Notes: a model not told the origin generated them from the sequence alone. A stretch of 64,000 nt of DNA from Ureibacillus massiliensis 4400831 = CIP 108448 = CCUG 49529 (GCF_000772965.1 NZ_JPVQ01000010.1:1-64000), one strand, 5' to 3'; counted from the stretch's first letter, positions 7,611 to 18,389 are shown. Numbers and translations: made by a program.

Positions 7611-8909
7611 TTGAGTACGATAACAATTGGTTTTATTGGAATCGCCATAGTCGTTGCGTTACTAATGTTAAGAGTGCCTGTTGCCATTGCAATGGGGGCA
7701 GTTGGGTTCATTGGTTACTGGTTGATTAGTGGTATTGAGCCTACTTTAAAGCTAATGGGGATGGTCCCGTTTTCAACCGTTGCAAACTATACTTTTACAG
7801 TCATTCCACTGTTTATATTAATGGGCTATTTTGTATACTATGGGCAGTTAGCGACAGACATGTTTTCTTCGATTAATAAATGGTTCGACCGGGTGCATGG
7901 CGGCATTTGCTACGCAACGATTGTAGGTGGTGCAGCGTTTGGTGCTGCAAATGGATCAGGTCCAGCCTCTACTGCAACATTGGCTAAAATTACTGTACCT
8001 GAGATGGAACGATTAGGTGTAAATAGAAGACTTGCCTATGGAATCGTAGCTTCGGCAGGACCGTTAGCTCAAATGATTCCACCTAGCATGTTAATGATAA
8101 TTTATGCAATTTTAGCTGAGCAATCTGTAGGAAAACTATTAATAGCTGGAATTGTGCCAGGAATTATTATAGCAATTGGCTATATTGTCACCGTTTTTAT
8201 ACTATTAAAAAGAAATCCTAGCTGGGCAGTAAAAAGTGAGAGGTATACATTAAAGGAAAAGGTAAAATCTTTAAAAGGAATTTGGGGTATTGCCATTCTT
8301 ATTGGAGCTATAATGGTTGGTTTATATTTAGGCTATTTTACACCAACTGAAGCAGGAGCAATTGGTGCTCTATTAGCTTTAATCATTACGATTTTTTCTA
8401 AAAAGCTAACTTTTGACGGTTTTAAAAAATCAGTTTTAGAGTCAATAAAAACTACCGCAACTGTTTTTTTAATTGTTGTATCTTCATTTTTATTTGGATA
8501 TTTTTTAGGAATATCGCAAATACCTAATGCAGTTTCGACATTTTTAACAGGCTTAGATGTACCACCAATGATCATTATGTTCGGCATTTGTCTTTTGTAT
8601 ATTTTCCTTGGAATGTTTATTGATATGCTTTCAGCCATGTTTTTAACAATTCCTATTATTTTACCGGCTGTAATAGATTTAGGTTTTGACCCAATTTGGT
8701 TTGGTGTCATCGTTGTATTTTTAGCAGAAATCTCACTTGTAACACCACCTTTTGGACTAAGTATTTTTATGATACAAGGCGCTGTAAAAGGAAGTAAATA
8801 CTCTGAAATATTAAAAGGCTCCATTCCATTTATTATAGCGGATTTTGTTATATTACTAATTTTCTTATTCTTCCCAGAGATAATACTATTCTTGCCTAGT
8901 TTGATGTAG
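7611..8909 (+). CDS. dctM: TRAP transporter large permease subunit DctM
   Basis: A 432-residue highly hydrophobic protein of the DctM/UspA-type TRAP permease family with about 11-12 transmembrane segments. Typical features are GAANGSGPASTATLAKITVPEM in the first half (substrate/ion site region), AGPLAQMIPPSM, and YFTPTEAGAIGALLAL in the middle. The TTG start follows a GAGGGGGG site. Last gene of the operon; a weak terminator follows at 8939-8972. Confidence 0.88.
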   Translation: MSTITIGFIGIAIVVALLMLRVPVAIAMGAVGFIGYWLISGIEPTLKLMGMVPFSTVANYTFTVIPLFILMGYFVYYGQLATDMFSSINKWFDRVHGGICYATIVGGAAFGAANGSGPASTATLAKITVPEMERLGVNRRLAYGIVASAGPLAQMIPPSMLMIIYAILAEQSVGKLLIAGIVPGIIIAIGYIVTVFILLKRNPSWAVKSERYTLKEKVKSLKGIWGIAILIGAIMVGLYLGYFTPTEAGAIGALLALIITIFSKKLTFDGFKKSVLESIKTTATVFLIVVSSFLFGYFLGISQIPNAVSTFLTGLDVPPMIIMFGICLLYIFLGMFIDMLSAMFLTIPIILPAVIDLGFDPIWFGVIVVFLAEISLVTPPFGLSIFMIQGAVKGSKYSEILKGSIPFIIADFVILLIFLFFPEIILFLPSLM

Positions 8910-8938
8910 GAAGAATTAGAGGGTGGGGGCAAAAAGAG

Positions 8939-8972
8939 AAAAGTCCATTTTTTAATGTAGATTGGATTTTTT
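8939..8972 (+). terminator. Probable terminator of the first TRAP operon
   Basis: AAAAGTCCA and TGGATTTTTT can pair (one G-U) around an AT-rich loop and end in T-rich sequence. The stem is weak. Confidence 0.4.
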
Positions 8973-9072
8973 GGATTTAGTATATTTAATCTTGTAAATC
9001 TATTGGTTTTAAAATGGCGGAATTGTATATTATAATTAGTTGAGCAAGCACTTTCTAATCTAACTTTAACAC

Positions 9073-9101
9073 TTGTACTTTTTGAATATTTACATTAAAA
9101 T
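9073..9101 (+). promoter_or_regulatory. leuS promoter
   Basis: TTGTAC and TAAAAT are separated by exactly 17 bases, placing a sigma-A start site near 9108, just before the T-box leader. Confidence 0.6.
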
Positions 9102-9107
9102 GAATTC

Positions 9108-9356
9108 ATTAATAATATGTGCGACTGTGAGAAGGAATAGTAGGTTTCAAAGCTTTATAGAGAGCTAGCGGGTGGTGCAAGTTAGTAAGTGTAGAAATTG
9201 AACTCGCCTTTGAGTCTGTTTTAGCGAAGAACGTAGCTAAAACCGTCAACCGCGTTAAGGAAATGAGTTGAGTGCGCGTCACTAATTTGGGTGGTACCGC
9301 GGGAGTAAAAGTATCTCTCGTCCCTTTCTGTCTAGGAAGGTGACGAGTTTTTTTAT
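9108..9356 (+). promoter_or_regulatory. T-box riboswitch leader of leuS
   Basis: A complete tRNA-sensing T-box leader. The stem I AGTA/GGTGGTG elements are at 9140-9190, the specifier loop holds CTC (9203-9205), a leucine codon, and the T-box core GGGTGGTACCGCGGG is at 9289-9303. In TGGT (9292-9295) the variable T pairs with an A discriminator base, as expected for tRNA-Leu. Uncharged tRNA-Leu should stabilise the antiterminator and raise leuS expression. A terminator hairpin follows. Confidence 0.95.
9317..9356 (+). terminator. T-box conditional terminator
   Basis: CTCGTC (9317-9322) pairs with GACGAG (9342-9347), with inner CTTTC/GGAAG pairs, followed by a run of nine Ts with one break. 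It is the alternative to the antiterminator of the T-box. Confidence 0.9.
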
Positions 9357-9477
9357 TTTTTGAAATATTTTGTTAATTTATCCGTTAATAGGATAATCTA
9401 CTACATAGTAGCAATTCTCCAGTACTTACATGTAACATCCAAAATATAGCTTTTGTAAATTTTAAGGAGGAAGTTTA

Positions 9478-11892
9478 ATGAGTTTTAATCATCAACAAAT
9501 TGAAAAAAAGTGGCAAACAATTTGGGCAGAACAAAAAACATTTAAAACATTAGATGACCCATCGAAGCCTAAATTTTATGCTTTAGATATGTTCCCATAT
9601 CCTTCAGGTGCAGGGTTACACGTTGGTCACCCAGAAGGCTATACAGCAACAGATATTCTATCACGCTATAAACGAATGCAAGGATTCGATGTATTACATC
9701 CAATGGGTTGGGATGCTTTCGGTTTACCAGCAGAACAATATGCATTAGATACAGGAAATGATCCAGCAGAATTTACCGCTAAAAATATCGAGACATTTAA
9801 ACGTCAAATCCAAGAGCTTGGTTTTTCATATGACTGGGATCGTGAAATCAATACAACAGATCCAGGCTATTATAAATGGACTCAATGGATTTTCACGAAG
9901 TTAGTGGAAATGGATTTAGCCTATGTAGATGAAATTCCTGTGAACTGGTGCCCGGCATTAGGAACAGTTCTTGCTAATGAGGAAGTAATTGATGGTAAAT
10001 CCGAGCGTGGTGGTCACCCAGTTGAGCGACGTCCAATGCGCCAATGGGTATTACGTATTACAAAATATGCTGATCGTTTACTAGACGATTTAGAAGATGT
10101 TGAATGGCCAGAATCTATTAAAGATATGCAAAGAAACTGGATCGGTCGCTCTGAAGGTGCTCAAGTAAAATTTACTGTTAGTGGTACTAATAAAGAATTT
10201 GAAGTGTTTACAACACGTCCAGATACACTATTTGGTGCAACTTACTGTGTATTAGCTCCAGAGCATAAATTAGTAGATGAAATTACGACTGGCGAACAAC
10301 GCGAGGTAGTAGAAGCTTATTTAGAAAAAGTAAAAATGAAATCTGACCTTGAACGTACAGATTTAGCGAAAGAAAAAACAGGTGTCTTCACTGGTGCTTA
10401 TGCAGTGAATCCAATTAACGGAAAACAAATTCCTATTTGGATTGCAGACTATGTATTAGCTTCATACGGTACGGGTGCTATTATGGCAGTTCCTGCACAT
10501 GACGAACGTGACTACGAGTTCGCAAAAGAATTTGGTTTAGAAATCATTCCAGTTCTTGAAGGTGGAGATATTGAAAAAGAAGCCTTCACTGGTGACGGAG
10601 CACATATTAACTCTGATTTCTTAAACGGGCTAAACAAAGCTGACGGAATCCAAAAAGCAATTGCGTGGCTTGAAGAAAACGGTGTAGGTGAGAAGAAAAT
10701 TTCATATCGACTGCGCGACTGGTTATTTTCTCGCCAACGTTATTGGGGTGAACCAATTCCAGTCATTCACTGGGAAGATGGCACAATGACAACTGTTCCT
10801 GAAAGTGAATTACCATTAGAACTACCAAAAACAACAAACATCCGTCCATCTGGTACAGGTGAATCACCATTAGCAAATATAGATGAATGGGTAAATGTAG
10901 TTGATCCGGTTACAGGTAAAAAAGGACGTCGTGAAACAAATACGATGCCACAATGGGCTGGATCTAGCTGGTATTTCTTACGCTATATCGATCCACACAA
11001 CACAGAAAAATTAGCAGACCCAGAATTACTTAAACGATGGTTGCCTGTTGATATTTATATTGGTGGTGCAGAACACGCAGTTCTTCACTTGTTATACGCT
11101 CGTTTCTGGCATAAAGTACTTTACGATTTAGGCGTAGTACCAACGAAAGAACCATTCCAAAAATTATTTAATCAAGGAATGATTCTTGGTGAAGGTAATG
11201 AAAAAATGTCTAAATCAAAAGGGAATGTTGTAAACCCTGATGATATTGTAAGAAGTCACGGTGCAGATACACTTCGCTTATATGAAATGTTCATGGGTCC
11301 TCTTGATGCTTCTGTTGCTTGGTCAACAAATGGTCTTGACGGAGCACGCCGATTCTTAGATCGTATTTGGCGTTTGTTTGCAACAGATGAAGGGGCACTA
11401 TCTGAAAAAATTCAAAATGTTTCAGATACAACTCTTGAAAAAGTGTATCATCAAACAGTGAAAAAAGTGACAGATGATTATGAACATCTACGTTTCAATA
11501 CAGCTATTTCACAAATGATGGTATTCATCAATGATTGCTATAAAGCGGAAGTGATTCCAACTGAATATGCTGAAGGATTTGTAAAATTGTTAGCACCGAT
11601 TGCCCCACATCTTGGAGAAGAGCTATGGGAGCTATTAGGTCACACTAATTCCATCACTTATGAACAATGGCCTTCATTCGACGAGTCTAAACTTGTGGAT
11701 GATGAAATAGAAGTTGTCGTACAAGTAAATGGTAAAGTGCGTTCAAAAGTGAAAATTGCAAAAGAAGCTTCGAAAGAGCAATTAGAAAAAGTAGCTTTAG
11801 AAGACGAAAAAGTAAAAGAATTTACAGATGGCAAACAAATCGTTAAAGTGATTGCAGTACCAGGCAAGCTTGTTAATATCGTTGTGAAATAA
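9478..11892 (+). CDS. leuS: Leucyl-tRNA synthetase
   Basis: An 804-residue class Ia synthetase of normal bacterial length. The HIGH motif is HVGH (residues 48-51) in a [15 protein letters not shown] context and the KMSKS motif is at about residues 576-580. The CP1 editing domain is intact ([31 protein letters not shown]), and the C-terminal anticodon-binding and terminal domains are complete. It charges tRNA-Leu with leucine in the cytoplasm. AAGGAGG lies eight bases before the ATG. Expression is governed by the T-box leader upstream. Confidence 0.98.
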   Translation: MSFNHQQIEKKWQTIWAEQKTFKTLDDPSKPKFYALDMFPYPSGAGLHVGHPEGYTATDILSRYKRMQGFDVLHPMGWDAFGLPAEQYALDTGNDPAEFTAKNIETFKRQIQELGFSYDWDREINTTDPGYYKWTQWIFTKLVEMDLAYVDEIPVNWCPALGTVLANEEVIDGKSERGGHPVERRPMRQWVLRITKYADRLLDDLEDVEWPESIKDMQRNWIGRSEGAQVKFTVSGTNKEFEVFTTRPDTLFGATYCVLAPEHKLVDEITTGEQREVVEAYLEKVKMKSDLERTDLAKEKTGVFTGAYAVNPINGKQIPIWIADYVLASYGTGAIMAVPAHDERDYEFAKEFGLEIIPVLEGGDIEKEAFTGDGAHINSDFLNGLNKADGIQKAIAWLEENGVGEKKISYRLRDWLFSRQRYWGEPIPVIHWEDGTMTTVPESELPLELPKTTNIRPSGTGESPLANIDEWVNVVDPVTGKKGRRETNTMPQWAGSSWYFLRYIDPHNTEKLADPELLKRWLPVDIYIGGAEHAVLHLLYARFWHKVLYDLGVVPTKEPFQKLFNQGMILGEGNEKMSKSKGNVVNPDDIVRSHGADTLRLYEMFMGPLDASVAWSTNGLDGARRFLDRIWRLFATDEGALSEKIQNVSDTTLEKVYHQTVKKVTDDYEHLRFNTAISQMMVFINDCYKAEVIPTEYAEGFVKLLAPIAPHLGEELWELLGHTNSITYEQWPSFDESKLVDDEIEVVVQVNGKVRSKVKIAKEASKEQLEKVALEDEKVKEFTDGKQIVKVIAVPGKLVNIVVK

Positions 11893-11920
11893 AAAAACAA
11901 AGATAAATATTAGGTATAAA

Positions 11921-11957
11921 AAAGGCTATAAAACGTATCAGCGTTTTATAGCCTTTC
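11921..11957. terminator. Bidirectional terminator between leuS and the flavoprotein gene
   Basis: AAAGGCTATAAAACG and CGTTTTATAGCCTTT are perfect complements around a short loop, with T/A tracts on both sides, so it can serve both convergent genes. Confidence 0.85.
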
Positions 11958-11958
11958 T

Positions 11959-13215
11959 TTATGAGGATTGTCCTGCGCTCATACCTGCAATCCGACCTGT
12001 AACTAAAGCAGAGGTTATATTATAACCACCAGTATAGCCGTGGATATCTAAAATTTCTCCGCAAAAGTATAAACCTTTTTTAATTTTGGAAGCCATCGTT
12101 TTTGGCTCGATTTCTTTAATGGAAATACCTCCCCCTGTAACAAAAGCTTTTTCTAAAGGTAATGTTCCATGTACTTCCATTGTAAAACTAATTAATTCAT
12201 GGGCAATGCTTCGTATTTTATCTTGAGAAATATCATTAAACGTAAGAGAAGGATCGATTTGAGCTCGCTCAAGTAAAAATAACAGCCATCTTTCTGGCGC
12301 TATGTTTTTCCATACATTTTTCACCGCTTTTTTTGGCTCTTCTTTTAGTAATTTAATTAAAAATTGATAGCAGGATTCTTCGTTATAATCCGTTAAAGTG
12401 TGGATTTTTACTTGTACTGGGTACCCACTATTTTTCTTTAATTCCTTTACGATAAATTGACTGCATCTTAATATAGCAGGACCACTCAACCCGAAATGAG
12501 TGAACAGCATGTCCATTTGATGAGTGATAATCGGTTTTCCTTTTTTATTTAAAACGGATACCGCTACATCACGTAAAGCTAGTCCTTGTAACAGTCGAGA
12601 TTGGATAAAGGGTTCTTTTGATGTAACGGGTACCTCTGTTGGATAAAGTTCAGTGACAGTGTGTCCAGCTCGCTCTGCCCATGGATACCCATCCCCAGTG
12701 GAGCCTGTTTGAGGAACTGCTTTACCACCAACTGCAACGACGATTGCATTTGCGCGGATTTCCTCATCATTTTGCAGTCTTACACCTAATATTTTTTCAT
12801 CATCCATTAATAATTTATTGACCGCTGTATTAAGTCTAATTTCAACCTTCAGTCTTTTTAACTCTTGAATAAGAGCATCTACCACATCTTGAGCACGGTT
12901 AGACTTTGGAAACATTCGACCATGATCCTCTTCCTTTAATGGAACACCAAGTCCCTCAAAGAACTCAATAATGTCCTCATTATTGAAAACTGTAAATGGG
13001 CTATATAAAAATCGACCGTTTCCGGGAATATGCTTTACAATTTCTTCAACGGATAATCGATTTGTGACATTACAGCGACCGCCACCTGAAATCGCAAGCT
13101 TTTTACCGAGCTTGTTTCCTTTTTCCAATAATAATACTTTCTGTTTTTGTTCACCAGCAGCAATGGCCGCCATTAAACCTGAGGGACCCCCACCAATAAT
13201 AATTACGTCATACAT
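11959..13215 (-). CDS. ytfP: HI0933/BaiN-like FAD-dependent oxidoreductase (YtfP)
   Basis: A 418-residue flavoprotein. The N-terminal Rossmann motif [13 protein letters not shown] binds [13 protein letters not shown] near residue 44 and the C-terminal [22 protein letters not shown] are hallmarks of the HI0933 family. It corresponds by sequence type and neighbourhood (near murJ/ytgP) to B. subtilis YtfP. The biochemical role of the family is poorly known; a few members (BaiN) reduce bile-acid intermediates, and no such role is implied here. Converges with leuS. Confidence 0.85.
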   Translation of the reverse strand: MYDVIIIGGGPSGLMAAIAAGEQKQKVLLLEKGNKLGKKLAISGGGRCNVTNRLSVEEIVKHIPGNGRFLYSPFTVFNNEDIIEFFEGLGVPLKEEDHGRMFPKSNRAQDVVDALIQELKRLKVEIRLNTAVNKLLMDDEKILGVRLQNDEEIRANAIVVAVGGKAVPQTGSTGDGYPWAERAGHTVTELYPTEVPVTSKEPFIQSRLLQGLALRDVAVSVLNKKGKPIITHQMDMLFTHFGLSGPAILRCSQFIVKELKKNSGYPVQVKIHTLTDYNEESCYQFLIKLLKEEPKKAVKNVWKNIAPERWLLFLLERAQIDPSLTFNDISQDKIRSIAHELISFTMEVHGTLPLEKAFVTGGGISIKEIEPKTMASKIKKGLYFCGEILDIHGYTGGYNITSALVTGRIAGMSAGQSS

Positions 13216-13601
13216 AAAAAGAACACTCTTTCTTATTTTTATTTGTAAGTAAACTCTTGTATTTGGATTGTTTGTGAAAAGCTCCTAGTAAGAATTTTTC
13301 CTTCATACCAATGGAAAGTCAAGGAGTTCTTGTATATCAAAATTATTAAAACGAATCATCATAAGAAGAGTCTATAATTTGATTATTTCCAAATTATAAA
13401 ATGTTAAAAGATTGGAGATAGTATAAATATGAAGTATTAAAAACTATTATAATATCAAAAATAATCATCGACCGATAGTATGATTCATTGAATCTTCCCT
13501 AGAAAAGATTTATAATCATTTATCGTAACTACTGTATCATACAAATTAATATTCATGGTATGATGTTTATGTATTGCATTTTTAGGCACGAGGTGAAAAA
13601 T
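13216..13601. other. 386-bp intergenic region, ytfP to asnB
   Basis: A very AT-rich divergent region. It holds the asnB promoter (13488-13516). Around 13280-13335, GCTCCT and AGGAGT segments could pair over a distance. I see no T-box core, coding remnant or other recognisable element. Confidence 0.4.
13488..13516 (+). promoter_or_regulatory. Candidate asnB promoter
   Basis: TTGAAT and TATAAT are separated by exactly 17 bases. Transcription would begin near 13523, about 80 bases before the asnB start. Confidence 0.55.
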
Positions 13602-15461
13602 ATGTGCGGATTTATTGGCTATATTAACGGAACAAATGAATTAGATCATTATAAAACAATTGAAACTATGATGGATACAATTATTCATAGAGGACCAGAT
13701 AGTGGTGGTATACATACAGATGAGAAAGTGACTTTAGGCTTCAGACGTTTAAGTATTATTGATTTATCTGATGTTGCCAATCAGCCCCTATACAGTGATG
13801 ATGGAAATATAGTCCTTGTGTTTAATGGAGAGATTTATAATTTCCAAGAATTACGTGAAGATTTAATATCAAAAGGTCATCAATTTAAAACAAAATCAGA
13901 TAGTGAAGTACTAATTTATGGATATATTGAATACGGTGAAGAGTTTGTAAAACAACTACGCGGAATGTTCGCATTTTGCATATGGGATAAGAAAAAAGAC
14001 CAAATGTTAATAGCTAGAGATGGTTTTGGTATTAAACCACTTTACTATACAAACAATACAACAGATAATACGTTTATTTTTGGTTCAGAAATCAAATCGT
14101 TTTTACCACACCCTTCATTTATTAAAGAATTAAATAAAGATGCACTACGTCCTTATTTAACATTCCAATACTCATCAATGAATGAAACTTTCTTTAAAGG
14201 TGTTTATAAATTACCACCAGCACACTACATGATCATTAAAGATGGAAATATCACAATGAAGCAATATTGGGATAAAAAATTCCATGCTAAAGAAAATACA
14301 ATTGAGCATTATGTAAAAGAAATTCGTGAAACAATGAAAGAATCTGTTAATGCCCATCAAATTAGTGATGTAAAAGTAGGAGCGTTTTTATCTGGAGGAG
14401 TAGACTCAAGTTATGTAACAGCTCTTATGAAACCGAATAAAACATTCTCAGTAGGATTTAAAGACTACGAAGCAATGTTTAACGAAACGACACATTCTAA
14501 AGAATTATGTGATATTTTAGGAATTCAAAATGAAAGCAAATATATTTCTGCTGAAGAATGCTTCGAGGCGCTACCGACGATTCAATATCATATGGATGAA
14601 CCGCAATCAAACCCTTCAAGTGTACCTCTTTACTTCCTTTGTGAATTAGCAAGTAAAGATGTAACAGTTGTATTATCTGGTGAGGGTGCTGACGAAATCT
14701 TTGGCGGCTATGCTTGGTATCAAAATTCTAAGAAAATGGAAACTTATGAAAAAGTGCCATTCGGTTTACGAAAAGCTATTCGTAAGGTTGCAGAAAAAAT
14801 GCCGAAAAATAAAGTAACTCACTTCCTCATAAAAGGAGGAGAAACTGTTGAGGAACGATTTATCGGTGAAGCAGTCGTATGGGATGAAGAGGATGCTTAT
14901 AATGTATTAACACCTGAATATCGTAATGGTCCAACAGTGCGCTCGATTACAAAAGGTATTTACGATGAAGTACAAGGTCAAGATGATGTATCAAAAATGC
15001 AATACTTAGATTTAAATCTTTGGATGCCAGGAGATATTTTATTAAAAGCTGACCGTATGAGTATGGCTCATTCCTTAGAATTACGTGTACCATTTTTAGA
15101 TAAAGAAGTAATGGAATTAGCGAAAAATATTCCATCAAAATATCGAGTGAACGAAATCGATACAAAGTATGCGTTAAGGCTAGCAGCAAACGAAGAATTA
15201 CCTGAAGAGTGGGCAAAACGTAAAAAATTAGGATTCCCTGTACCTATTCGTCACTGGTTACGTGAAGAAAAGTACTATAATCTTGTAAAAGAAATGTTCA
15301 AAGCAGACTTTACAAGTGAATTTTTCGATGTGAATCAATTAGTAGGGTATTTAGATGAACATTATACAGGTGAAGCAAACCGTGCAAGATATATCTGGAC
15401 TGTATATGTATTTTTAGTATGGTATAAACGTTTCTTCGTGGACGAAATAAATGTAGCATAG
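13602..15461 (+). CDS. asnB: Asparagine synthetase, glutamine-hydrolysing
   Basis: A 619-residue two-domain enzyme that makes asparagine from aspartate, glutamine and ATP. Translation must begin at the ATG at 13602 (GAGGTG six bases upstream) so that Cys2 of MCGF becomes the N-terminal nucleophile of the glutaminase domain; the frame is open further upstream to 13560. The synthetase domain has the PPi-loop SGGVDSSYVTAL near residue 266 and GEGADEIFGGY. The gene is alone between ytfP and murJ, with its own promoter and terminator. It is one of the several AsnB/AsnO paralogue types in Bacillales; which one is not clear. Confidence 0.93.
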   Translation: MCGFIGYINGTNELDHYKTIETMMDTIIHRGPDSGGIHTDEKVTLGFRRLSIIDLSDVANQPLYSDDGNIVLVFNGEIYNFQELREDLISKGHQFKTKSDSEVLIYGYIEYGEEFVKQLRGMFAFCIWDKKKDQMLIARDGFGIKPLYYTNNTTDNTFIFGSEIKSFLPHPSFIKELNKDALRPYLTFQYSSMNETFFKGVYKLPPAHYMIIKDGNITMKQYWDKKFHAKENTIEHYVKEIRETMKESVNAHQISDVKVGAFLSGGVDSSYVTALMKPNKTFSVGFKDYEAMFNETTHSKELCDILGIQNESKYISAEECFEALPTIQYHMDEPQSNPSSVPLYFLCELASKDVTVVLSGEGADEIFGGYAWYQNSKKMETYEKVPFGLRKAIRKVAEKMPKNKVTHFLIKGGETVEERFIGEAVVWDEEDAYNVLTPEYRNGPTVRSITKGIYDEVQGQDDVSKMQYLDLNLWMPGDILLKADRMSMAHSLELRVPFLDKEVMELAKNIPSKYRVNEIDTKYALRLAANEELPEEWAKRKKLGFPVPIRHWLREEKYYNLVKEMFKADFTSEFFDVNQLVGYLDEHYTGEANRARYIWTVYVFLVWYKRFFVDEINVA

Positions 15462-15488
15462 TAAAAAAATAACAGACTAAAAAAAGGC

Positions 15489-15537
15489 CTATCTCAAAAG
15501 CTAAACTATTCACTTTTGAGATAGTGCTTCTTTTTTA
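15489..15537 (+). terminator. asnB terminator
   Basis: CTATCTCAAAAG and CTTTTGAGATAG are a perfect 12-bp inverted repeat with a 12-base loop, followed by TGCTTCTTTTTT. Confidence 0.85.
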
Positions 15538-15741
15538 ATGAAGATTTGTTACTTATTAACTATAATGATGAAATAGAGATTAATTACATAAAGCGTTAAA
15601 TATACTATTTTTTTGAAGGCTGGCTTATCTTGGATGTGCTGTATTTTGCAGTAGGTTTTTATCAATGAACATTTATTGCAAGGAAAGCCACAAAATAATC
15701 TACTGATTGTTTTACAACCTATTATAGATTGGATGGATTGC

Positions 15742-17358
15742 ATGTCCTCTTTAATGAAAGGCACAGCGATATTAACAATTGGAATGTTTTTATCGAAGGT
15801 TCTTGGGTTAGTTTACATATTTCCATTTTACGCAATCATCGGAGAAGATAATATTGCGTTATATCAATATGCATATATACCGTACTCAATTATGCTGAGT
15901 GTTGCTATATCGGGTCTACCACTTGCTGTTTCAAAGTTTGTTTCCAAATATAATACAATGGGTGATTATGAATCAGGTTATAAGTTAATGAAATCTGGAC
16001 TAGTCGTAATGACTATTACAGGTTTTGCCTCTTTCTTAGTATTAAATTTACTTGCTACACCTATTGCGGAAATTGTTATAAGCAGTGAAGACCAAGCATT
16101 TTCTGTTGAACAAGTGGCATCGGTTATTCGTTGGGTTAGCTATGCATTGATTGTTGTACCATTTATGAGCTTATGTCGTGGATTTTTCCAAGGATATAAT
16201 AAAATGCAACCAACTGCTGTTTCCCAATTAGTAGAACAAATTGTACGTATTGTTTTCTTACTTTTAGGATCGTATTTAATAGTCGTTGTTTTCCAAGGGA
16301 ATCCTGAAACGGCTATTTCACTTTCAGTATTCGCTGCCTTTATCGGGGGCGTGGGTGGATTATTAATACTAGGGTTTTATTGGAAAAAATATAGATCAGA
16401 GTTTAGTTTATTGCGTGATCAAAGTCTAAACCCAACTTCAAAGTTGCAAATGACTGAAATTTATAAAGAAGTATTAACTTATTCGTTGCCAATCATATTT
16501 GTTGGGATGGCAAACCCGTTATTCCAGCTAGTCGATTTGTTAACTTTTAATAGTGCGATGAACTCAATTGGTATGTCTCAAGTATCGGATATATATTTCA
16601 TGATGATCAATTTTACAACTCATAAAGTTGTAATTATTCCCGTAATGCTGGCGACAAGCTTGTCGTTGGCTTTAATTCCGACGATAACGAAATATTTTAC
16701 ACAAGGGGATTATGGTCAGTTACGAAATGCGATGGATAAATCCTATCAAATTTTATTTTTCATCACACTACCTGCAGCTCTAGGCATATCTGTATTAGCA
16801 AACGAAATTTATTTCATGCTGTATTCAGAAAGTGAAATGGGAGCAAATATTTTAGCTCATTATGCACCGGTAGCAGTTTTATTTGCATTATTCCAAGTAA
16901 CAGCTGCATTACTTCAAGGTATTGATTATCAAAAATGGATTATTTTCAGTTTATTAACTGGTATTTTAGTCAAGCTAATGCTAAATACACCTTTAATAAA
17001 GGTAATGCAAGCAGATGGAGCTATTTTAGCAACTGCAATTGGTTATGGCGTGTCCATTTTAATCAATATAATCGTTTTGAAGAAAGTACTTAATTATCAG
17101 TCTACAATGGTTAAACGAAGAATTTTATTAATTGTTATTTTGACTCTTATTATGACGTTAGCAGTATTTATAACACAAAAATTGCTAATAGCGATTATGG
17201 GACCAGTTGATAGCAAATTATCGGCCATGCTTATATCTATAATTTGTGTTGGTGTAGGTATTGCAGTATACGGCTTCTTATCATTTAAGCTAGGTTTAGC
17301 GCAAAAAATGTTAGGTGAACGAATTACAAAATTTGCAAGTAAATTTGGTTTAAGGTAG
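15742..17358 (+). CDS. murJ: Lipid II flippase / polysaccharide export protein, MurJ (YtgP) family
   Basis: A 538-residue membrane protein with about 14 helices of the MVF/MATE-like MurJ family. The start MSSLMKGTAILTIGMFLSKVLG matches the pattern of B. subtilis YtgP (544 residues), so ATG 15742 is preferred over the open upstream frame from 15676. YtgP is the B. subtilis MurJ, moving the peptidoglycan precursor lipid II across the membrane. The pseudouridine synthase gene starts 13 bases downstream, as in the Bacillus ytgP-ytzG arrangement. No clear promoter was found. Confidence 0.88.
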   Translation: MSSLMKGTAILTIGMFLSKVLGLVYIFPFYAIIGEDNIALYQYAYIPYSIMLSVAISGLPLAVSKFVSKYNTMGDYESGYKLMKSGLVVMTITGFASFLVLNLLATPIAEIVISSEDQAFSVEQVASVIRWVSYALIVVPFMSLCRGFFQGYNKMQPTAVSQLVEQIVRIVFLLLGSYLIVVVFQGNPETAISLSVFAAFIGGVGGLLILGFYWKKYRSEFSLLRDQSLNPTSKLQMTEIYKEVLTYSLPIIFVGMANPLFQLVDLLTFNSAMNSIGMSQVSDIYFMMINFTTHKVVIIPVMLATSLSLALIPTITKYFTQGDYGQLRNAMDKSYQILFFITLPAALGISVLANEIYFMLYSESEMGANILAHYAPVAVLFALFQVTAALLQGIDYQKWIIFSLLTGILVKLMLNTPLIKVMQADGAILATAIGYGVSILINIIVLKKVLNYQSTMVKRRILLIVILTLIMTLAVFITQKLLIAIMGPVDSKLSAMLISIICVGVGIAVYGFLSFKLGLAQKMLGERITKFASKFGLR

Positions 17359-17371
17359 GAGAATTGACTAC

Positions 17372-18085
17372 ATGCGTTTAGATAAATTATTGGCAAATAT
17401 GGGGTTTGGATCCCGAAAAGAAGTAAAGCAGTTATTGAAGCAAAAAGCTGTTTCGGTAGATGGAGAAATTGTAAAGGATGCAAGTATGCATGTAGATCCA
17501 AATAAACAAGACGTTTCCGTTTATGGTGAAACAGTTCAGTATACGGAGTATATTTATATTATGATGAATAAGCCACCGGGTGTTATTTCAGCTACGGAAG
17601 ATTTATTTGATCAAACGGTCATTGATTTACTCGATCCTCTTGCTCAGCATTTTAGCCCATTTCCAGTGGGTAGACTTGATAAAGATACTGAAGGGCTACT
17701 ACTCATTACAAACGATGGTCAGCTTTCACATAATTTACTGTCACCTAAAAAGCATGTGCCAAAGACCTACTATGCGATAATCGATGGTGTTGTAACAGAA
17801 GAGGATAAGGCGGCATTTTTAGAAGGTGTCGAGTTAGACGATGGATATGTGACAAAACCTGGGGAACTGAAAATATTAAAATCTGGTCCTCAATCTGAAA
17901 TTGAACTAACGATTCAAGAAGGGAAGTTCCATCAAGTAAAACGAATGTTTGAAGCTCGAAATAAAAAAGTAACTTATTTAAAAAGACTTTCAATGGGAAG
18001 CTTAAAACTCGATGAAAGTCTAAGTCTAGGAGAATATCGCGAATTAACAGAAAAAGAGTTAGATGCTTTAAAAAATAATCAATAA
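17372..18085 (+). CDS. ytzG: RsuA/RluB-family pseudouridine synthase (YtzG)
   Basis: A 237-residue RNA-modifying enzyme. It has an N-terminal S4 RNA-binding domain (MRLDKLLANMGFGSRKEV) and a catalytic domain with the active-site Asp in FPVGRLDKDTEGLLL, followed by KTYYAIIDG and the C-terminal KFHQVKRMFEA motif. It isomerises uridine in rRNA, most likely 16S or 23S; the exact site is not predictable here. The gene follows murJ in one transcript and ends at a strong terminator. Confidence 0.9.
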   Translation: MRLDKLLANMGFGSRKEVKQLLKQKAVSVDGEIVKDASMHVDPNKQDVSVYGETVQYTEYIYIMMNKPPGVISATEDLFDQTVIDLLDPLAQHFSPFPVGRLDKDTEGLLLITNDGQLSHNLLSPKKHVPKTYYAIIDGVVTEEDKAAFLEGVELDDGYVTKPGELKILKSGPQSEIELTIQEGKFHQVKRMFEARNKKVTYLKRLSMGSLKLDESLSLGEYRELTEKELDALKNNQ

Positions 18086-18090
18086 AAATA

Positions 18091-18127
18091 GAAAAGAATG
18101 ACCCCGACGAAAGGTCATTCTTTTTTT
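18091..18127. terminator. Terminator after ytzG
   Basis: AAAGAATGACC pairs with GGTCATTCTTT, followed by T7; A-rich sequence on the other side makes it usable also by the convergent ytzE gene. Confidence 0.85.
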
Positions 18128-18167
18128 ATGTTGGAATTCGTACAAGTCGTACTTAAATTCTTTATTT

Positions 18168-18389
18168 CTAAGATGTTAGCTTTACTTTCTTCTTCGTCGT
18201 TGTCCATTTGCCTCTACTTGGGCTTGTTACCAAGTCATTGAAGGCTAACACATTCAAATCTCTTTGAATGGTGCGAGGAGTGATGTTGAACTCTTCGACT
18301 AAATCCTGTGTAGACACAACTCCTTTATCAAGGATAAACATGTACACGTCTTTAATACGATTAAGCATTCTATCAGTAGTTGGTTTCAT
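18168..18389 (-). CDS. ytzE: Small DeoR-type HTH protein YtzE
   Basis: A 73-residue protein that is only a DNA-binding domain: VVSTQDLVEEFNITPRTIQRDLNVLAFNDLV is a DeoR-type winged helix with the recognition helix ITPRTIQRDL. There is no sugar-phosphate sensor domain; this short form is normal for the YtzE family, so it is not a truncation. AAGGAGTGG lies upstream of its ATG. The target is unknown. It sits between ytzG and pepV on the opposite strand. Confidence 0.8.
   Translation of the reverse strand: MKPTTDRMLNRIKDVYMFILDKGVVSTQDLVEEFNITPRTIQRDLNVLAFNDLVTSPSRGKWTTTKKKVKLTS

Noticed and set aside
8333-8932. 199-residue open frame antisense to the dctM gene
   Set aside because: It mirrors a hydrophobic membrane-protein gene, has no ribosome site and no recognisable motif; the plus-strand gene explains the sequence.
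17097-17501. 134-residue antisense frame over murJ and ytzG
   Set aside because: Shadow of two well-supported genes in a conserved arrangement.
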